64,000 nt of DNA from Halobacillus halophilus DSM 2266 (GCF_000284515.1 NC_017668.1:992001-1056000), one strand, 5' to 3'; numbered from the stretch's first letter, positions 8,370 to 17,037 are shown. Made by a program: numbers and translations. Notes: generated by a model from the sequence alone, not told the origin.

Positions 8370-10178
8370 ATGAAAAGGTTACTCAATAATACCGAAATAT
8401 CACAGTACTTTTCATTAGGAGAGCTGAAGAGAATAATCCAATTGCTGTTTCCCTATGTGAGAAAACATAAAAAGGCTTATATGGGGTTATTCATCATGCT
8501 CCTTTTGGACATTACTTTAGCGCTCGCCTTTGCCTGGTTCTTTGGAAATACAATTGATGCTGCTGTGCAAGGGAATTTCGAGCAGCTAAAGTGGCTGATC
8601 GCAACTGGTGTTGCTATTTCGATTCTGAGTATGGCTGTAAATTTTACAGATACGTACCTTGAAACCGTGGCCTTAAATGGTGTGAAAAAAGACTTTAATC
8701 ATGATGTTTACGAGCACGTTATACGAATGAATGGGAAAAATTTTACGAATTATCATTCAGGAGAACTGTTTTCCCATTTTGCCCACGACCTCCATCAGAT
8801 TGAAGGGGTTATAGGAAGGGGATTGCTTAATTTGATTCGAGTGCCCATCATCTCTATTTCTGTTTTCATTTATTTACTTCATATTAATTGGGCTTTGACA
8901 TTAGTGATTCTGCTCGTTATTCCTTTAGCCATTTTGGGTGGAGCCTTGTTTGGGGTTTTGCTTAGAAATAATAGTAGAGAAATACACGAATTGATGGGGA
9001 AAATCAGCAAAACCTTAAACGAAACTTTTCAGGGTCTAATGGTTATCCGTTCTTTTACACTGGAATCCTTTTTTAAACAGAAGTATAAAAAAAGCCAGGA
9101 TGAGTTATATCAATTGGAACTGAAGGATGCAAAGCTAAGAGGCTGGTTTAACACCGGAGGAGAAGCGGTTGGGATGATGACGTTCCTGACTACCTTAGCT
9201 GTGGGGATGTATTTCGTGACGGATGACATTCTCACAATCGGGGCCCTTTTAACATACATCAATCTGGTAAATCATCTCATCTATCCAATGACAGGAATTG
9301 CGGGACAATGGGCAGGTTATCAGAGGTCAGTTTCAGCAATTGAACGAATTATTCGCTTGCTGGATCAACCGAGAGAAAAAGGAACCGTTGGATCATACAT
9401 TCCTGATTGTGAAGATCGAATTGAAGCTAAACATATTACGTTTAGTTATGATAATAGCAATCCTGTGTTTACAGACTTTACTATTACTCTGCCTGCCAAT
9501 AAGCTGACAGCCATTGTGGGACCAAGCGGCGCGGGGAAATCAACGCTGTTCTATCTATTGCAAGGACTCTATCAGCCGCAGCAAGGCACGATCTGTATTG
9601 ATGGAATATCTATCGATGAAGAAAATCTCCAAAGCCTACGTCAGTCTATGGCCTATGTTCCTCAGGAGACCTATTTATTTAGTGGCACCATCCGGGAAAA
9701 TCTCCTGATTTCCGGTAATGACAGGACAACTGAAGCGCAAATGATGGAAGCAGCGATAAGTGCTAATATCCATGAATTCATTCAATCCCTTCCAGAAGGT
9801 TACGATACAGAAATCGGGGAGCGGGGCGTAAGGTTATCAGGCGGGCAAAAGCAGCGTGTAGCCATTGCGAGGGCACTTTTGAAGAATGCTCCTATTTTAT
9901 TATTGGATGAAGCCACATCATCGCTTGATAACGAGTCAGAATATCTAGTGCAGGAAGCCCTGGGGCGATTAATGAAAGGACGAACCACTGTTGTCATTGC
10001 CCATCGGTTGTCTACTATTCAACATGCCGATAAAATTTTGGTCTTGGATCAGGGGAGGGTGGTTCAACAGGGGACACATGAACAGTTGCTTCGGACAAAC
10101 GGCCTCTATAATGATTTATATCGTAAAAGCTACTTTCATAAGGATGGTTATCCTGAGGTGTTTTCTATAAATGCCTAG
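8370..10178 (+). CDS. ABC exporter, fused permease and ATPase
   Basis: This is a half-transporter of about 602 residues. Six transmembrane helices lie in residues 35-310, followed by an ATPase with Walker A VGPSGAGKST, Q-loop YVPQETYLFSG, signature LSGGQKQRVAIARALL, Walker B ILLLDEATSSLD and H-loop IAHRLSTIQ. All catalytic elements are present, so it should be active as a homodimer. There is no N-terminal C39 peptidase domain, so leader cleavage must be done elsewhere. ATG 8370 follows AGGGGGG with good spacing; ATG 8364 also occurs. Position indicates export of the RiPP product and possibly self-immunity. Confidence 0.88.
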   Translation: MKRLLNNTEISQYFSLGELKRIIQLLFPYVRKHKKAYMGLFIMLLLDITLALAFAWFFGNTIDAAVQGNFEQLKWLIATGVAISILSMAVNFTDTYLETVALNGVKKDFNHDVYEHVIRMNGKNFTNYHSGELFSHFAHDLHQIEGVIGRGLLNLIRVPIISISVFIYLLHINWALTLVILLVIPLAILGGALFGVLLRNNSREIHELMGKISKTLNETFQGLMVIRSFTLESFFKQKYKKSQDELYQLELKDAKLRGWFNTGGEAVGMMTFLTTLAVGMYFVTDDILTIGALLTYINLVNHLIYPMTGIAGQWAGYQRSVSAIERIIRLLDQPREKGTVGSYIPDCEDRIEAKHITFSYDNSNPVFTDFTITLPANKLTAIVGPSGAGKSTLFYLLQGLYQPQQGTICIDGISIDEENLQSLRQSMAYVPQETYLFSGTIRENLLISGNDRTTEAQMMEAAISANIHEFIQSLPEGYDTEIGERGVRLSGGQKQRVAIARALLKNAPILLLDEATSSLDNESEYLVQEALGRLMKGRTTVVIAHRLSTIQHADKILVLDQGRVVQQGTHEQLLRTNGLYNDLYRKSYFHKDGYPEVFSINA

Positions 10179-10194
10179 GAAAGGAGGAATGGTC

Positions 10195-11271
10195 ATGCTT
10201 CCTACTTTTATTAATAAGATTCATAAAAAAGAGATGCTGAATTACAGCATTGATGAATACCACAGACTCGTGGGTTTGATTCAAAAAGAACAGGTGGAAT
10301 CCCAAATCCTTCATCTTTTGAAGCAAAATCATCAATTAGAAGAGACACCTGGTTTCTTTCAAGATTATTTAGTAAAAGAAAGTCAGTGTAGTTTGTATCA
10401 AAATTTGTTCATCAAGACTCAGATGAATAAAATTATCGACCAGCTTGAGCTTTGTAAGATCGAAGTCATCCCTATAAAAGGCGTAATCTTTGGCGAGAAG
10501 TATTTTGGGCATGTAGGAGCAAGAGCAACCTCAGACATTGATTTACTCGTGAGAAATGAGGAAGTAGGAGAAGTTGTCCGGGTGGTGAAAGAACTAGGCT
10601 TTCAGAATGAAGAGGAAAGCATAAAAGGTCATTTCCACTGCTCCTTAAGCAAAGAAATCCCAGGTTCACCTATTCCATTGGTTGTGGAAATTCATTGGAA
10701 TCTGATGGAAGAATCGAATACTCATCTTTGTCCTGGTGAGTTTTTCAGTAAGGCAGAGCCTTTTGATGGATATGGATTTGTTAAAGCTTTATCTTCTACT
10801 CACACCTTTTATTTCATGTGCCTTCATGCATGGAGACATAATTTGGACAGTGCCCGTCATTACTTAGATCTAATACAAGTTATATCAGTGTCTCAACATA
10901 AGATTGTGCCTGGCGAAATTTTAGAAATGGCTCGAAAACATTCCACATTAAAAAGGGTGTTAAGGACTTTATCAGATGTATATTATCACTATCCGTTTCT
11001 AGAAGGTTGGCTCCCCTTTCCAGAATTATCTGCACCCTGGTACAAGAAGAGTCGTAATATTCCTCTCCTCTCTTACCTTAAATTCTTCGACTACCAATTC
11101 TTAAGTTATGATCAACCCTCTCATCGTCTTCGTGAAATGTACAAATGGATAATGCCAAATAAGAAAAGTGTGGAGATTGAACTAAAGGGTGGGAAAAGTT
11201 CAGCTGCGTTTCTCAACTATCTCCGACTATATCGACAACGGGTAAGTAGTTTATGGAGGGCTTTGCGATAA
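10195..11271 (+). CDS. Nucleotidyltransferase-family protein of RiPP clusters
   Basis: This protein of about 358 residues belongs to the NTP_transf_5-like group. VIPIKGVIFGEKYFG leads into GARATSDIDLLVR, whose G-x-D-x-D pattern matches the metal-binding site of nucleotidyltransferases, with LVVEIHWNLME supplying the later acidic strand. Such genes are recurrent partners of the kinase and PqqD genes in paeninodin-type lasso clusters; their product chemistry (for example nucleotidylation) is poorly defined. The start at ATG 10195 is set by AAGGAGG at 10181-10187; an upstream in-frame ATG (10171) overlaps the exporter gene. Confidence 0.75.
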   Translation: MLPTFINKIHKKEMLNYSIDEYHRLVGLIQKEQVESQILHLLKQNHQLEETPGFFQDYLVKESQCSLYQNLFIKTQMNKIIDQLELCKIEVIPIKGVIFGEKYFGHVGARATSDIDLLVRNEEVGEVVRVVKELGFQNEEESIKGHFHCSLSKEIPGSPIPLVVEIHWNLMEESNTHLCPGEFFSKAEPFDGYGFVKALSSTHTFYFMCLHAWRHNLDSARHYLDLIQVISVSQHKIVPGEILEMARKHSTLKRVLRTLSDVYYHYPFLEGWLPFPELSAPWYKKSRNIPLLSYLKFFDYQFLSYDQPSHRLREMYKWIMPNKKSVEIELKGGKSSAAFLNYLRLYRQRVSSLWRALR

Positions 11272-11301
11272 TTTATTCTGTGAGTTGGGAGTGCGAGTTT
11301 A

Positions 11302-12294
11302 GTGAAGGTGAAGAAGGTATTAGTTAGAAGTTTGTTAGTCATTACGATTGTAGTTGCGGCTATTTTAATTTACACCGTCTGGGATAACTCAAGAATAAAA
11401 GTGGTTAGACAAGAGGTTAGAATACCCGGCCTCCCTAAGGATCTTGAAGGATATAACATATTACAACTTACTGATTTACAGGGAAGAACATTCGGATCCA
11501 ACCAGGATAAGTTAATCCGACAAATCAATTCACTAAACTACGACTCAATTCTTTTTACAGGAGATATTTTAGATGATAAAAAGTTTGATTATGCTCCCTT
11601 CTATCATTTATTAGATGGAATCGAGAATAAAACCAATGCCATGTACGTCCAGGGTAATTCTGACCCCTCCAACTACAAGATCGATGGTAATGGTGAACTA
11701 ACCAAACATGAATTTGTGAATGGAATGGAAAAAAGAGGCGTAAATTTACTAGAATCATCGTATGAATTAACCGTGGATGGAGCAACCCTAACCTTCGTAG
11801 ATTTTGAGCTTTCTATCCTCGATCCTGAAAAAGGTTTTACTTTCGCTAATGGAAGAACAAGACCGCAGATGTGGAGGGATAAGCAATATATTGTCTATCA
11901 AAATGAATTACTCCAACAGTGGAAGGGTTTTGAGAAGAGGGGGAATGAAGTTCTGATTGCGGTCAATCATTTTCCTATCATCGATGAGCGGATTGATCAA
12001 TTAACAAGTACGACTTATTATAAGTTCAGAGACTACGATTTAATTATCGCAGGCCACTATCACGGAGGCCAAATAAGACTACCATTCCTCGGTGCCCTCA
12101 TCGTTCCCGAAGCATTTTATGATTTTGGAGGTTTATTTCCTCCGCAAGACCGTGTGAAGGGGCTATGGGAATACAAAGGAATTAAGCAGTATGTTAGTGC
12201 AGGTCTGGGGAGTACTGATGCTGTTGGATTCATGAATTTCCGTCTTTTTAACACACCAGAGATCAATCTTCTTACATTAAAAAGTGCAAAGTAG
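11302..12294 (+). CDS. Membrane-anchored metallophosphoesterase, YkuE-like, with altered metal-site residues
   Basis: This 330-residue protein starts with GTG 11302. Residues 6-26 form a membrane anchor. The calcineurin-like fold is visible as LQLTDLQGRTFG (motif 1), FTGDILDD (GDxxD), VQGNSDPSN (GNHD position), VNHFP and AGHYHGGQIRLP (GHxH). Two positions depart from the family: the His of D-x-H is Gln, and GNHD reads GNSD. The second half is otherwise intact. It may still bind one metal, or its activity may have changed. It lies 30 bases after the nucleotidyltransferase gene, so cotranscription with the RiPP genes is possible. The ribosome site is weak. Confidence 0.72.
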   Translation: MKVKKVLVRSLLVITIVVAAILIYTVWDNSRIKVVRQEVRIPGLPKDLEGYNILQLTDLQGRTFGSNQDKLIRQINSLNYDSILFTGDILDDKKFDYAPFYHLLDGIENKTNAMYVQGNSDPSNYKIDGNGELTKHEFVNGMEKRGVNLLESSYELTVDGATLTFVDFELSILDPEKGFTFANGRTRPQMWRDKQYIVYQNELLQQWKGFEKRGNEVLIAVNHFPIIDERIDQLTSTTYYKFRDYDLIIAGHYHGGQIRLPFLGALIVPEAFYDFGGLFPPQDRVKGLWEYKGIKQYVSAGLGSTDAVGFMNFRLFNTPEINLLTLKSAK

Positions 12295-12512
12295 GCATCA
12301 TTCATAAAAATTATTTAAAGATAGTTACGGGCAAATGTTTAGTTTCAATTATTTCATTAGGTACACATCGTAATCTTTTCCTCTATTAACGAGGATAAAG
12401 AGATTCTATAGTATCTGAGGAGAATTAATTTATTTAAGAATAATTACAGAATATTAGAAAAATACCTAAAGAAACTATTGGAAATAAGTATAAAATAAGG
12501 TAAGATTTATTT

Positions 12513-12664
12513 AGGGTTTCTGGGGATTTATGTCACTTATACTAACATATTTGCCTTGTGTAAGCAGGGTTGGCAGAATTGTGTGGCTTGGCTTGCATAT
12601 AGTTTCACTCGCAGCTCTTGCTCAGAGCTACTCGTAAAACTATATGCAGCATAGCAGAAACCCT
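12513..12664 (+). ncRNA. Retron msr-msd RNA (predicted)
   Basis: The region upstream of the effector gene has the layout of a retron primer-template RNA. A 10-bp inverted repeat (AGGGTTTCTG at 12513-12522 with CAGAAACCCT at 12655-12664) would be the a1/a2 stem. A long hairpin pairs 12594-12604 with 12637-12647 (11 bp, GCATATAGTTT) and has an inner AGCTCT/AGAGCT stem at 12613-12618 and 12624-12629; this is the likely msd. Between a1 and the msd, CTTATAC 12536-12542 can pair with GTGTAAG 12558-12564 (one G-U), a plausible msr stem. The branching G cannot be fixed by eye; the first Gs after a1 are candidates. Confidence 0.72.
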
Positions 12665-12696
12665 TTATAATATACATAATTGGCGGGTGATAGAAA

Positions 12697-13629
12697 ATGA
12701 GTACAAGAATTTACACCCCAGCTTTAATTCAGAAGCTAAAGGAATATCATACTAAAAATCATTACAGGACAGCTAACATGCCTGTATTTCTTTTTTTATG
12801 CGGTAAAGAATTTGATGTTGGTTCACAAGAAAACTCAACAAGTAATAGAGTTCTAGTGAAAAATTTCTATAAAAATATTGGTAGAGATGATGTCTTCTGC
12901 ATATTTGCAGAAGATTTGTGGAGTAATCAGGTCATACCTAATTTAGATCTTTTATCTTTTGAGGATTTTTTAGCTGAATTAAGCGACTATATTGTTCTAT
13001 TTATTGAAAGTTTTGGAACGGCTTGTGAGCTTGGAGCATTTGCTATGAGAGATGAGTTATTAAAGAAGTTAATTGTGTTAGAATTTGAAGAATTTAAAGG
13101 AGTAGAATCATTCATTAACGACGGACCTGTGAAGAAGGTTCTTAATAACCATTCTTCTAATGTGTTTTATGTCCAAGAACAAGCTATATTCTCAAATAGT
13201 GACTTATATGATTTATTGATTAGTCTAGGGAAAAAGAAAAAAGCTGTAATTAATACTAAAGAACAAAGTGTGAAATTGAACTCTTTCCTGATTGAAATAA
13301 TTGAACTGATCTCTTTACTTGGTCCAATAAATAGTAAAGATTTAGTTAATATGTATAAAGAAATTAAAGGGTTTAATAGTTTTAATTTTTCACTTGAACA
13401 AGTAAATAATAAAGAGAGAAAAGGAAGCAAAGTAAATGTACAAAACATATTAAACCTTCTATGTATGGCAGGTATTATTAAAAATATTAATAATTATTAC
13501 TCATTAGAGAAAAAACATTTTAGTTATATCAAATTTATGTTTGAATTAACAAACGAAGAATTTTATTCTATAAGAGCTACCTTACTTTCACGTATATATA
13601 AATATGATAAAGGAGCAATTGAAGCATGA
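12697..13629 (+). CDS. Retron effector: deoxyribosyltransferase-like domain plus C-terminal winged-helix-like region
   Basis: This 310-residue protein has an N-terminal domain with FLFLCGKEFDVGS, IFAEDLWS, and ESFGTACELGAFA at about residues 105-117, followed by SFINDGP. The E-S-x-G-T-x-x-E-L-G block is the nucleotide-binding signature of nucleoside deoxyribosyltransferase-like proteins and of type II (Ec86-like) retron effectors. The C-terminal half looks helical and may be a DNA-binding winged helix. Gene order (RNA, effector, RT) is that of Ec86/Eco1. The stop overlaps the RT start (ATGA). The sequence is very AT-rich, suggesting transfer. Toxicity on loss of msDNA control is inferred from known retrons. 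Confidence 0.83.
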   Translation: MSTRIYTPALIQKLKEYHTKNHYRTANMPVFLFLCGKEFDVGSQENSTSNRVLVKNFYKNIGRDDVFCIFAEDLWSNQVIPNLDLLSFEDFLAELSDYIVLFIESFGTACELGAFAMRDELLKKLIVLEFEEFKGVESFINDGPVKKVLNNHSSNVFYVQEQAIFSNSDLYDLLISLGKKKKAVINTKEQSVKLNSFLIEIIELISLLGPINSKDLVNMYKEIKGFNSFNFSLEQVNNKERKGSKVNVQNILNLLCMAGIIKNINNYYSLEKKHFSYIKFMFELTNEEFYSIRATLLSRIYKYDKGAIEA

Positions 13630-14564
13630 GCATGCTAGAAAGGATAAGTAATGATTTAAATCTCAAAGTATCCTTTATAGAAAATGTATTAAAACACCCT
13701 AAGAAGCAATATAGAATATACTATATAAGGAAAAGGAATGGTGGTCAAAGAAAAATATATCACCCTAGCCCTGTGTTAAAAACACTACAATATTGGTTGG
13801 TAAACAATGTTTTTAATGAATTTAACGTATCTATATATGCGACAGGTTACATAAAAGGTAAGTCTATTAAAGATAATGCTGAAGCTCACAAAGATAGTAA
13901 TTTCATATTGAATATGGACATTGAAAATTTTTTTGAGTCTATTAATAAAAAACATGTGAATGAACTTGTTAACGCAAACGGGGAATACTCTTCACTAGAT
14001 ATTTATCATTTAAATAAAATTTGCTTTTATGGAGACTTTCTGCCGGTGGGTAGCGTTTGTTCCCCTCATATTTCAAATTGTATTATGTATAAGTTTGATA
14101 ATGAAGTGGTTGAAAAGTTGCCAAATAACTTTCGATACACACGTTATGCTGATGATATTACCGTATCCTCATCTTCTTATATAAATGATAATGTTCAAGT
14201 TATCTTAGAGGAGTTATTAGAAAAGTACGAATTTAGAGTAAATCATAATAAAACAAGGTATATGTCAAAAAAACAATCACAAATGATAACGGGTTTAAAT
14301 GTAAATGACGGGAAAGTAACTATTGGAACAGATATAAAAAAACAATTAAAGAAAGACTTATATAACAATTTAACCAAAGGTACTGGAGACTCTGAAGTGA
14401 TTTTAGGAAAGTTAAACTTTTTAAAAAGTATAGAACCAGATTATTTTAACAAATTAATTATTAAGTATTCAAAATACGCTAACGTTCTAAATAAACTAAA
14501 AAATGATGTTAAGGAACAAAAAAATATCCCCATTGAAATTAATAAAAGTATCGAGCACACATAA
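13626..14564 (+). CDS. Retron reverse transcriptase
   Basis: This 312-residue reverse transcriptase contains YADD at residues 174-177 (catalytic Asp pair), NMDIENFFESI (motif A with the first catalytic Asp) and LPVGSVCSPHISN (motif B). It also has the retron-type features NAxxH (DNAEAHKDSN, region X) and ITGLNVNDGK in place of VTG in region Y, and a basic C-terminal tail with KSIEPDYFNKLI. The length matches stand-alone retron RTs, not group II intron RTs, which would carry maturase and endonuclease domains. It would copy the msd part of the RNA at 12513-12664. It overlaps the effector gene by four bases. Confidence 0.93.
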   Translation: MSMLERISNDLNLKVSFIENVLKHPKKQYRIYYIRKRNGGQRKIYHPSPVLKTLQYWLVNNVFNEFNVSIYATGYIKGKSIKDNAEAHKDSNFILNMDIENFFESINKKHVNELVNANGEYSSLDIYHLNKICFYGDFLPVGSVCSPHISNCIMYKFDNEVVEKLPNNFRYTRYADDITVSSSSYINDNVQVILEELLEKYEFRVNHNKTRYMSKKQSQMITGLNVNDGKVTIGTDIKKQLKKDLYNNLTKGTGDSEVILGKLNFLKSIEPDYFNKLIIKYSKYANVLNKLKNDVKEQKNIPIEINKSIEHT

Positions 14565-15130
14565 ATGTGTTTTTTATAAATGTTAAGTGGATTTTAAATG
14601 ATCTTTAAGATAAACATCTAACGTCATTTTTATATGGGGTTATAATTAACATCAATAGAAAAGTTTTAATTTTGGAAAATGTTCTCTCTAGAAAGTCCTT
14701 TAAACTTTCTCCTTATTTAGCTGACTTAATGAGAAAAGTCCCACAAGAAATCACTTGCTTAATTTGAGCAACTATTTTAGATTAAATTCAACCCTGTACA
14801 ATAGAAAAGTAAGTAGTTGAACATAGTTTAATAGCTGACAATGTTGAGGTCAGCAGTTCGAGCCCGGTATGATCCACCCGCAAAATCGCTTAGTTAGTTC
14901 TTATTAGTTAGCGATTATTCCCTAACGAGTGCGCCTTTTAGTTTGGTTTATCCAAATTAGAAGGTGTCTTTTTTTATGGTAAAAAGAATTTAAATATCTT
15001 GAGGGTTAATCATACAACTCAGTATCTGAATTAAACGAACTCCACCTTTGTAACGTACTGGGAAGTTTTAGCAAATGAATAGAAGGGAATATTTCTGATA
15101 GACAGTATTTCGTAAGGGAGGAAATAAGAA
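14565..15130 (+). other. Gap holding a tRNA-like fragment and a terminator
   Basis: No gene is evident. Around 14848-14880 there is a stretch that looks like the 3' part of a tRNA (CAGTTCGAGCCC followed by GATCCACC), but its T-stem does not pair and no 5' half is visible. It may be a remnant of an integration site at the right edge of the retron. A strong terminator follows at 14932-14976, then unremarkable sequence and the leader of the SDR gene. Confidence 0.35.
14932..14976 (+). terminator. Rho-independent terminator
   Basis: A hairpin of about 15 bp (arms CGCCTTTTAGTTTGG and CCAAATTAGAAGGTG, with G-U pairs) and a five-base loop is followed by a long T run. There is no intact gene directly upstream, which fits an orphan terminator of a lost tRNA or gene. 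Confidence 0.75.
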
Positions 15131-15916
15131 ATGAGTAAAACTATATTTATTACGGGCGCAGGAAGCGGGTTAGGTAAAGGCACAGCAATTGGACTCGCTA
15201 AAAAAGGTCATCAAGTAATTGCAGCGGTTGAAATTATTTCCCAGATTACTAGTTTAAAAGAAGCAGCTTCTGAAGCTGGTGTAGAACTTGAAATTATAAA
15301 GCTCGATATCAAAGACAAGCGTGATCAGCAGTTAATTAACGAATACGATTATGATATTTTTGTAGCCAATGCGGCGATTGGCGAGGGTGGTCCTATCGCT
15401 GAGATCCCCGTAGACCGAGTCCGGAATATATTTGAAACCAATGTATTTAGCACTCTTGAAAACGCTCAAATTGCAGCCAAGAAATTCGTAGAAAAGAAAG
15501 CAGGAAAAATTGTATTTCTAAGTTCTATTGCAGGGGTGGTTGGTATGCCATACCTCGGCCCTTATGTAGCTTCTAAGCATGCGGTCGAAGCGATGGCAAA
15601 AACTATGAAAGCAGAGCTTGAAGAGTTTAATGTTCAAGTAGCCACGATCAATCCTGGTCCATATGAAACCGGTTTTAACGACCGTATGTTAGAAGAAAAA
15701 CACAAATGGTACGATGAAGACAAGAACTTTACACCAAGAGAATCAATTGCTGAAACAGAGAAAATGTTAGACGATCAGTATGAGCCGCAAGAAATGATCG
15801 ATAAGATGGTGGAAGTGATTGAAGCCGATCATCACGCTTTCCGAACAGCTTATCCTCAGGATGCGGAAGATATGATGAAAGAGGAAGAACAGAAGAATTG
15901 GGAAGCGAAAATATAA
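15131..15916 (+). CDS. Short-chain dehydrogenase/reductase
   Basis: This is a 261-residue classical SDR. It has the cofactor motif TGAGSGLGKG at residues 7-16, NAAIGEGG (NNAG equivalent), catalytic Ser in SSIAG, and YVASKHA with the Tyr-x-x-x-Lys pair. The Gly-rich loop lacks an obvious downstream acidic residue, so cofactor preference cannot be called. A good site AAGGGAGG precedes the ATG. It is monocistronic with its own terminator at 15941. Substrate unknown. Confidence 0.87.
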   Translation: MSKTIFITGAGSGLGKGTAIGLAKKGHQVIAAVEIISQITSLKEAASEAGVELEIIKLDIKDKRDQQLINEYDYDIFVANAAIGEGGPIAEIPVDRVRNIFETNVFSTLENAQIAAKKFVEKKAGKIVFLSSIAGVVGMPYLGPYVASKHAVEAMAKTMKAELEEFNVQVATINPGPYETGFNDRMLEEKHKWYDEDKNFTPRESIAETEKMLDDQYEPQEMIDKMVEVIEADHHAFRTAYPQDAEDMMKEEEQKNWEAKI

Positions 15917-15940
15917 TTGTTTGACCTCAGTAAGATCCTG

Positions 15941-15983
15941 CAGTCTGAAGCCTTTAACCTATAGGCGTCAGGCTGTTTTTTTC
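15941..15983 (+). terminator. Rho-independent terminator
   Basis: A hairpin CAGTCTGA...TCAGGCTG ends in a T run shortly after the SDR stop codon. Confidence 0.75.
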
Positions 15984-16537
15984 TTTAAGCAATTAAAACT
16001 ATGTTGTGGTGAGGCACTAACTACGATTAAATTGTGTATGTAAATTCCTTTCCGCCTCTTTCCTGCAAAGCTTTCCGTTATCCTCCCCAACACTATAATC
16101 GCCAGGGAAAGAATTCTGGTGTCAGATTCACTTTCACTCTTAGCTCGCGGATCCATGAACTCTTTCCAAGATCTGAGGTGATTTAAAATAAACGTAAGTA
16201 GTGGCTGATGATCCGCTTCTACATGATTTTGTTTCTTCTCTTTTCTCTTTTCTTTTCTTTTCTTTTAAATAAAGCGCCCACTCCTTTGGTCGGTCCAACG
16301 GTCACTCCTTTGGCTGCACCAGCGTTCAGTCCTTCAGCCGCGCCATAGTTCGCTCCTCCGTTCAGATTAAGATGCGCACTAGCGTTCATACACATCTTCA
16401 AGTTATCGTCGCAGCTAACTACAATATGACGGACTAGCAGCATTCTCAAGACTGTTATACCAACCTTCAGTTATAATTAAAAGGACCCTTTAAGAAGGCC
16501 AGCGACTTAAAAGATTCTAAAAATGAGGAGTTTCCGC
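15984..16537. other. Gap with a pentanucleotide repeat and a low-complexity frame
   Basis: No convincing gene is seen. A run of TTTTC/TCTTT units lies at about 16230-16267 and may be slippage-prone. Next to it, 16268-16370 shows repeated CTCCTTTGG and CAGCGTTCAG-like units; on the minus strand these read as a Gly/Ala repeat (GAAEG, GAAKG, GPTKG) followed by a Lys/Arg tail, in a frame of up to 76 codons without a clear ribosome site. It may be a small repetitive protein or a remnant. Confidence 0.3.
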
Positions 16538-16903
16538 ATGGAACATTTACCTATTAATCTTAATGAAAAATTAACAAAATTTAACGATCAGTGGTCACCC
16601 AAAGTTATTGGTGAAATGAACGATTATCAATTCAAACTGGTAAAAGTGCAGGGGGATTTTGTGTGGCACAGTCATGAAGATACGGACGAAGTATTTTTCG
16701 TGGTGAACGGGCATATGGTTATTGAATTCCGAGATGGAGAAGTCGAGTTGTCTGAAGGAGAAATGTATATTGTGCCAAAAGGTGTAGAACACAAACCTTA
16801 TGCAGAAGAAGAATGTCAGATTATGCTGGTTGAACCTAAGGGGGTAAGGAATACCGGAGAGGTTGAGAGTGAGTTAACTGCTGAAAACGATAGCTGGATT
16901 TAA
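16538..16903 (+). CDS. Cupin-domain protein
   Basis: This single-domain cupin has about 121 residues. Motif 1 is WHSHEDTDEVFFVVNGHM (two His and a Glu as metal ligands) and motif 2 includes LSEGEMYIVPKGVEHKPYA with the last His. The start at ATG 16538 is set by GAGGAG at 16525-16530; an in-frame ATG at 16523 overlaps that site. Small stand-alone cupins have very varied roles (sugar isomerases, dioxygenases, sensors), so function is not assigned. Confidence 0.85.
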   Translation: MEHLPINLNEKLTKFNDQWSPKVIGEMNDYQFKLVKVQGDFVWHSHEDTDEVFFVVNGHMVIEFRDGEVELSEGEMYIVPKGVEHKPYAEEECQIMLVEPKGVRNTGEVESELTAENDSWI

Positions 16904-16997
16904 AAAGCTCTTTATTAATTACCAGAGAAAATCACTTTCTTTTCAACTGTTATACTATCAAACTATTGATATATAACAGTATTGTTATTACAATATG

Positions 16998-17010
16998 TGT
17001 AAGCGCTTCA
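16998..17010 (+). promoter_or_regulatory. cre-like site (weak)
   Basis: TGTAAGCGCTTCA resembles a CcpA catabolite-response element but is one base short of the usual 14-base spacing. It lies about 30 bases upstream of the acyl-CoA ligase start, a sensible place for carbon-source repression of fatty-acid use. Confidence 0.3.
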
Positions 17011-17037
17011 ATATATTTATAAGGGAGAAGTGATGGA

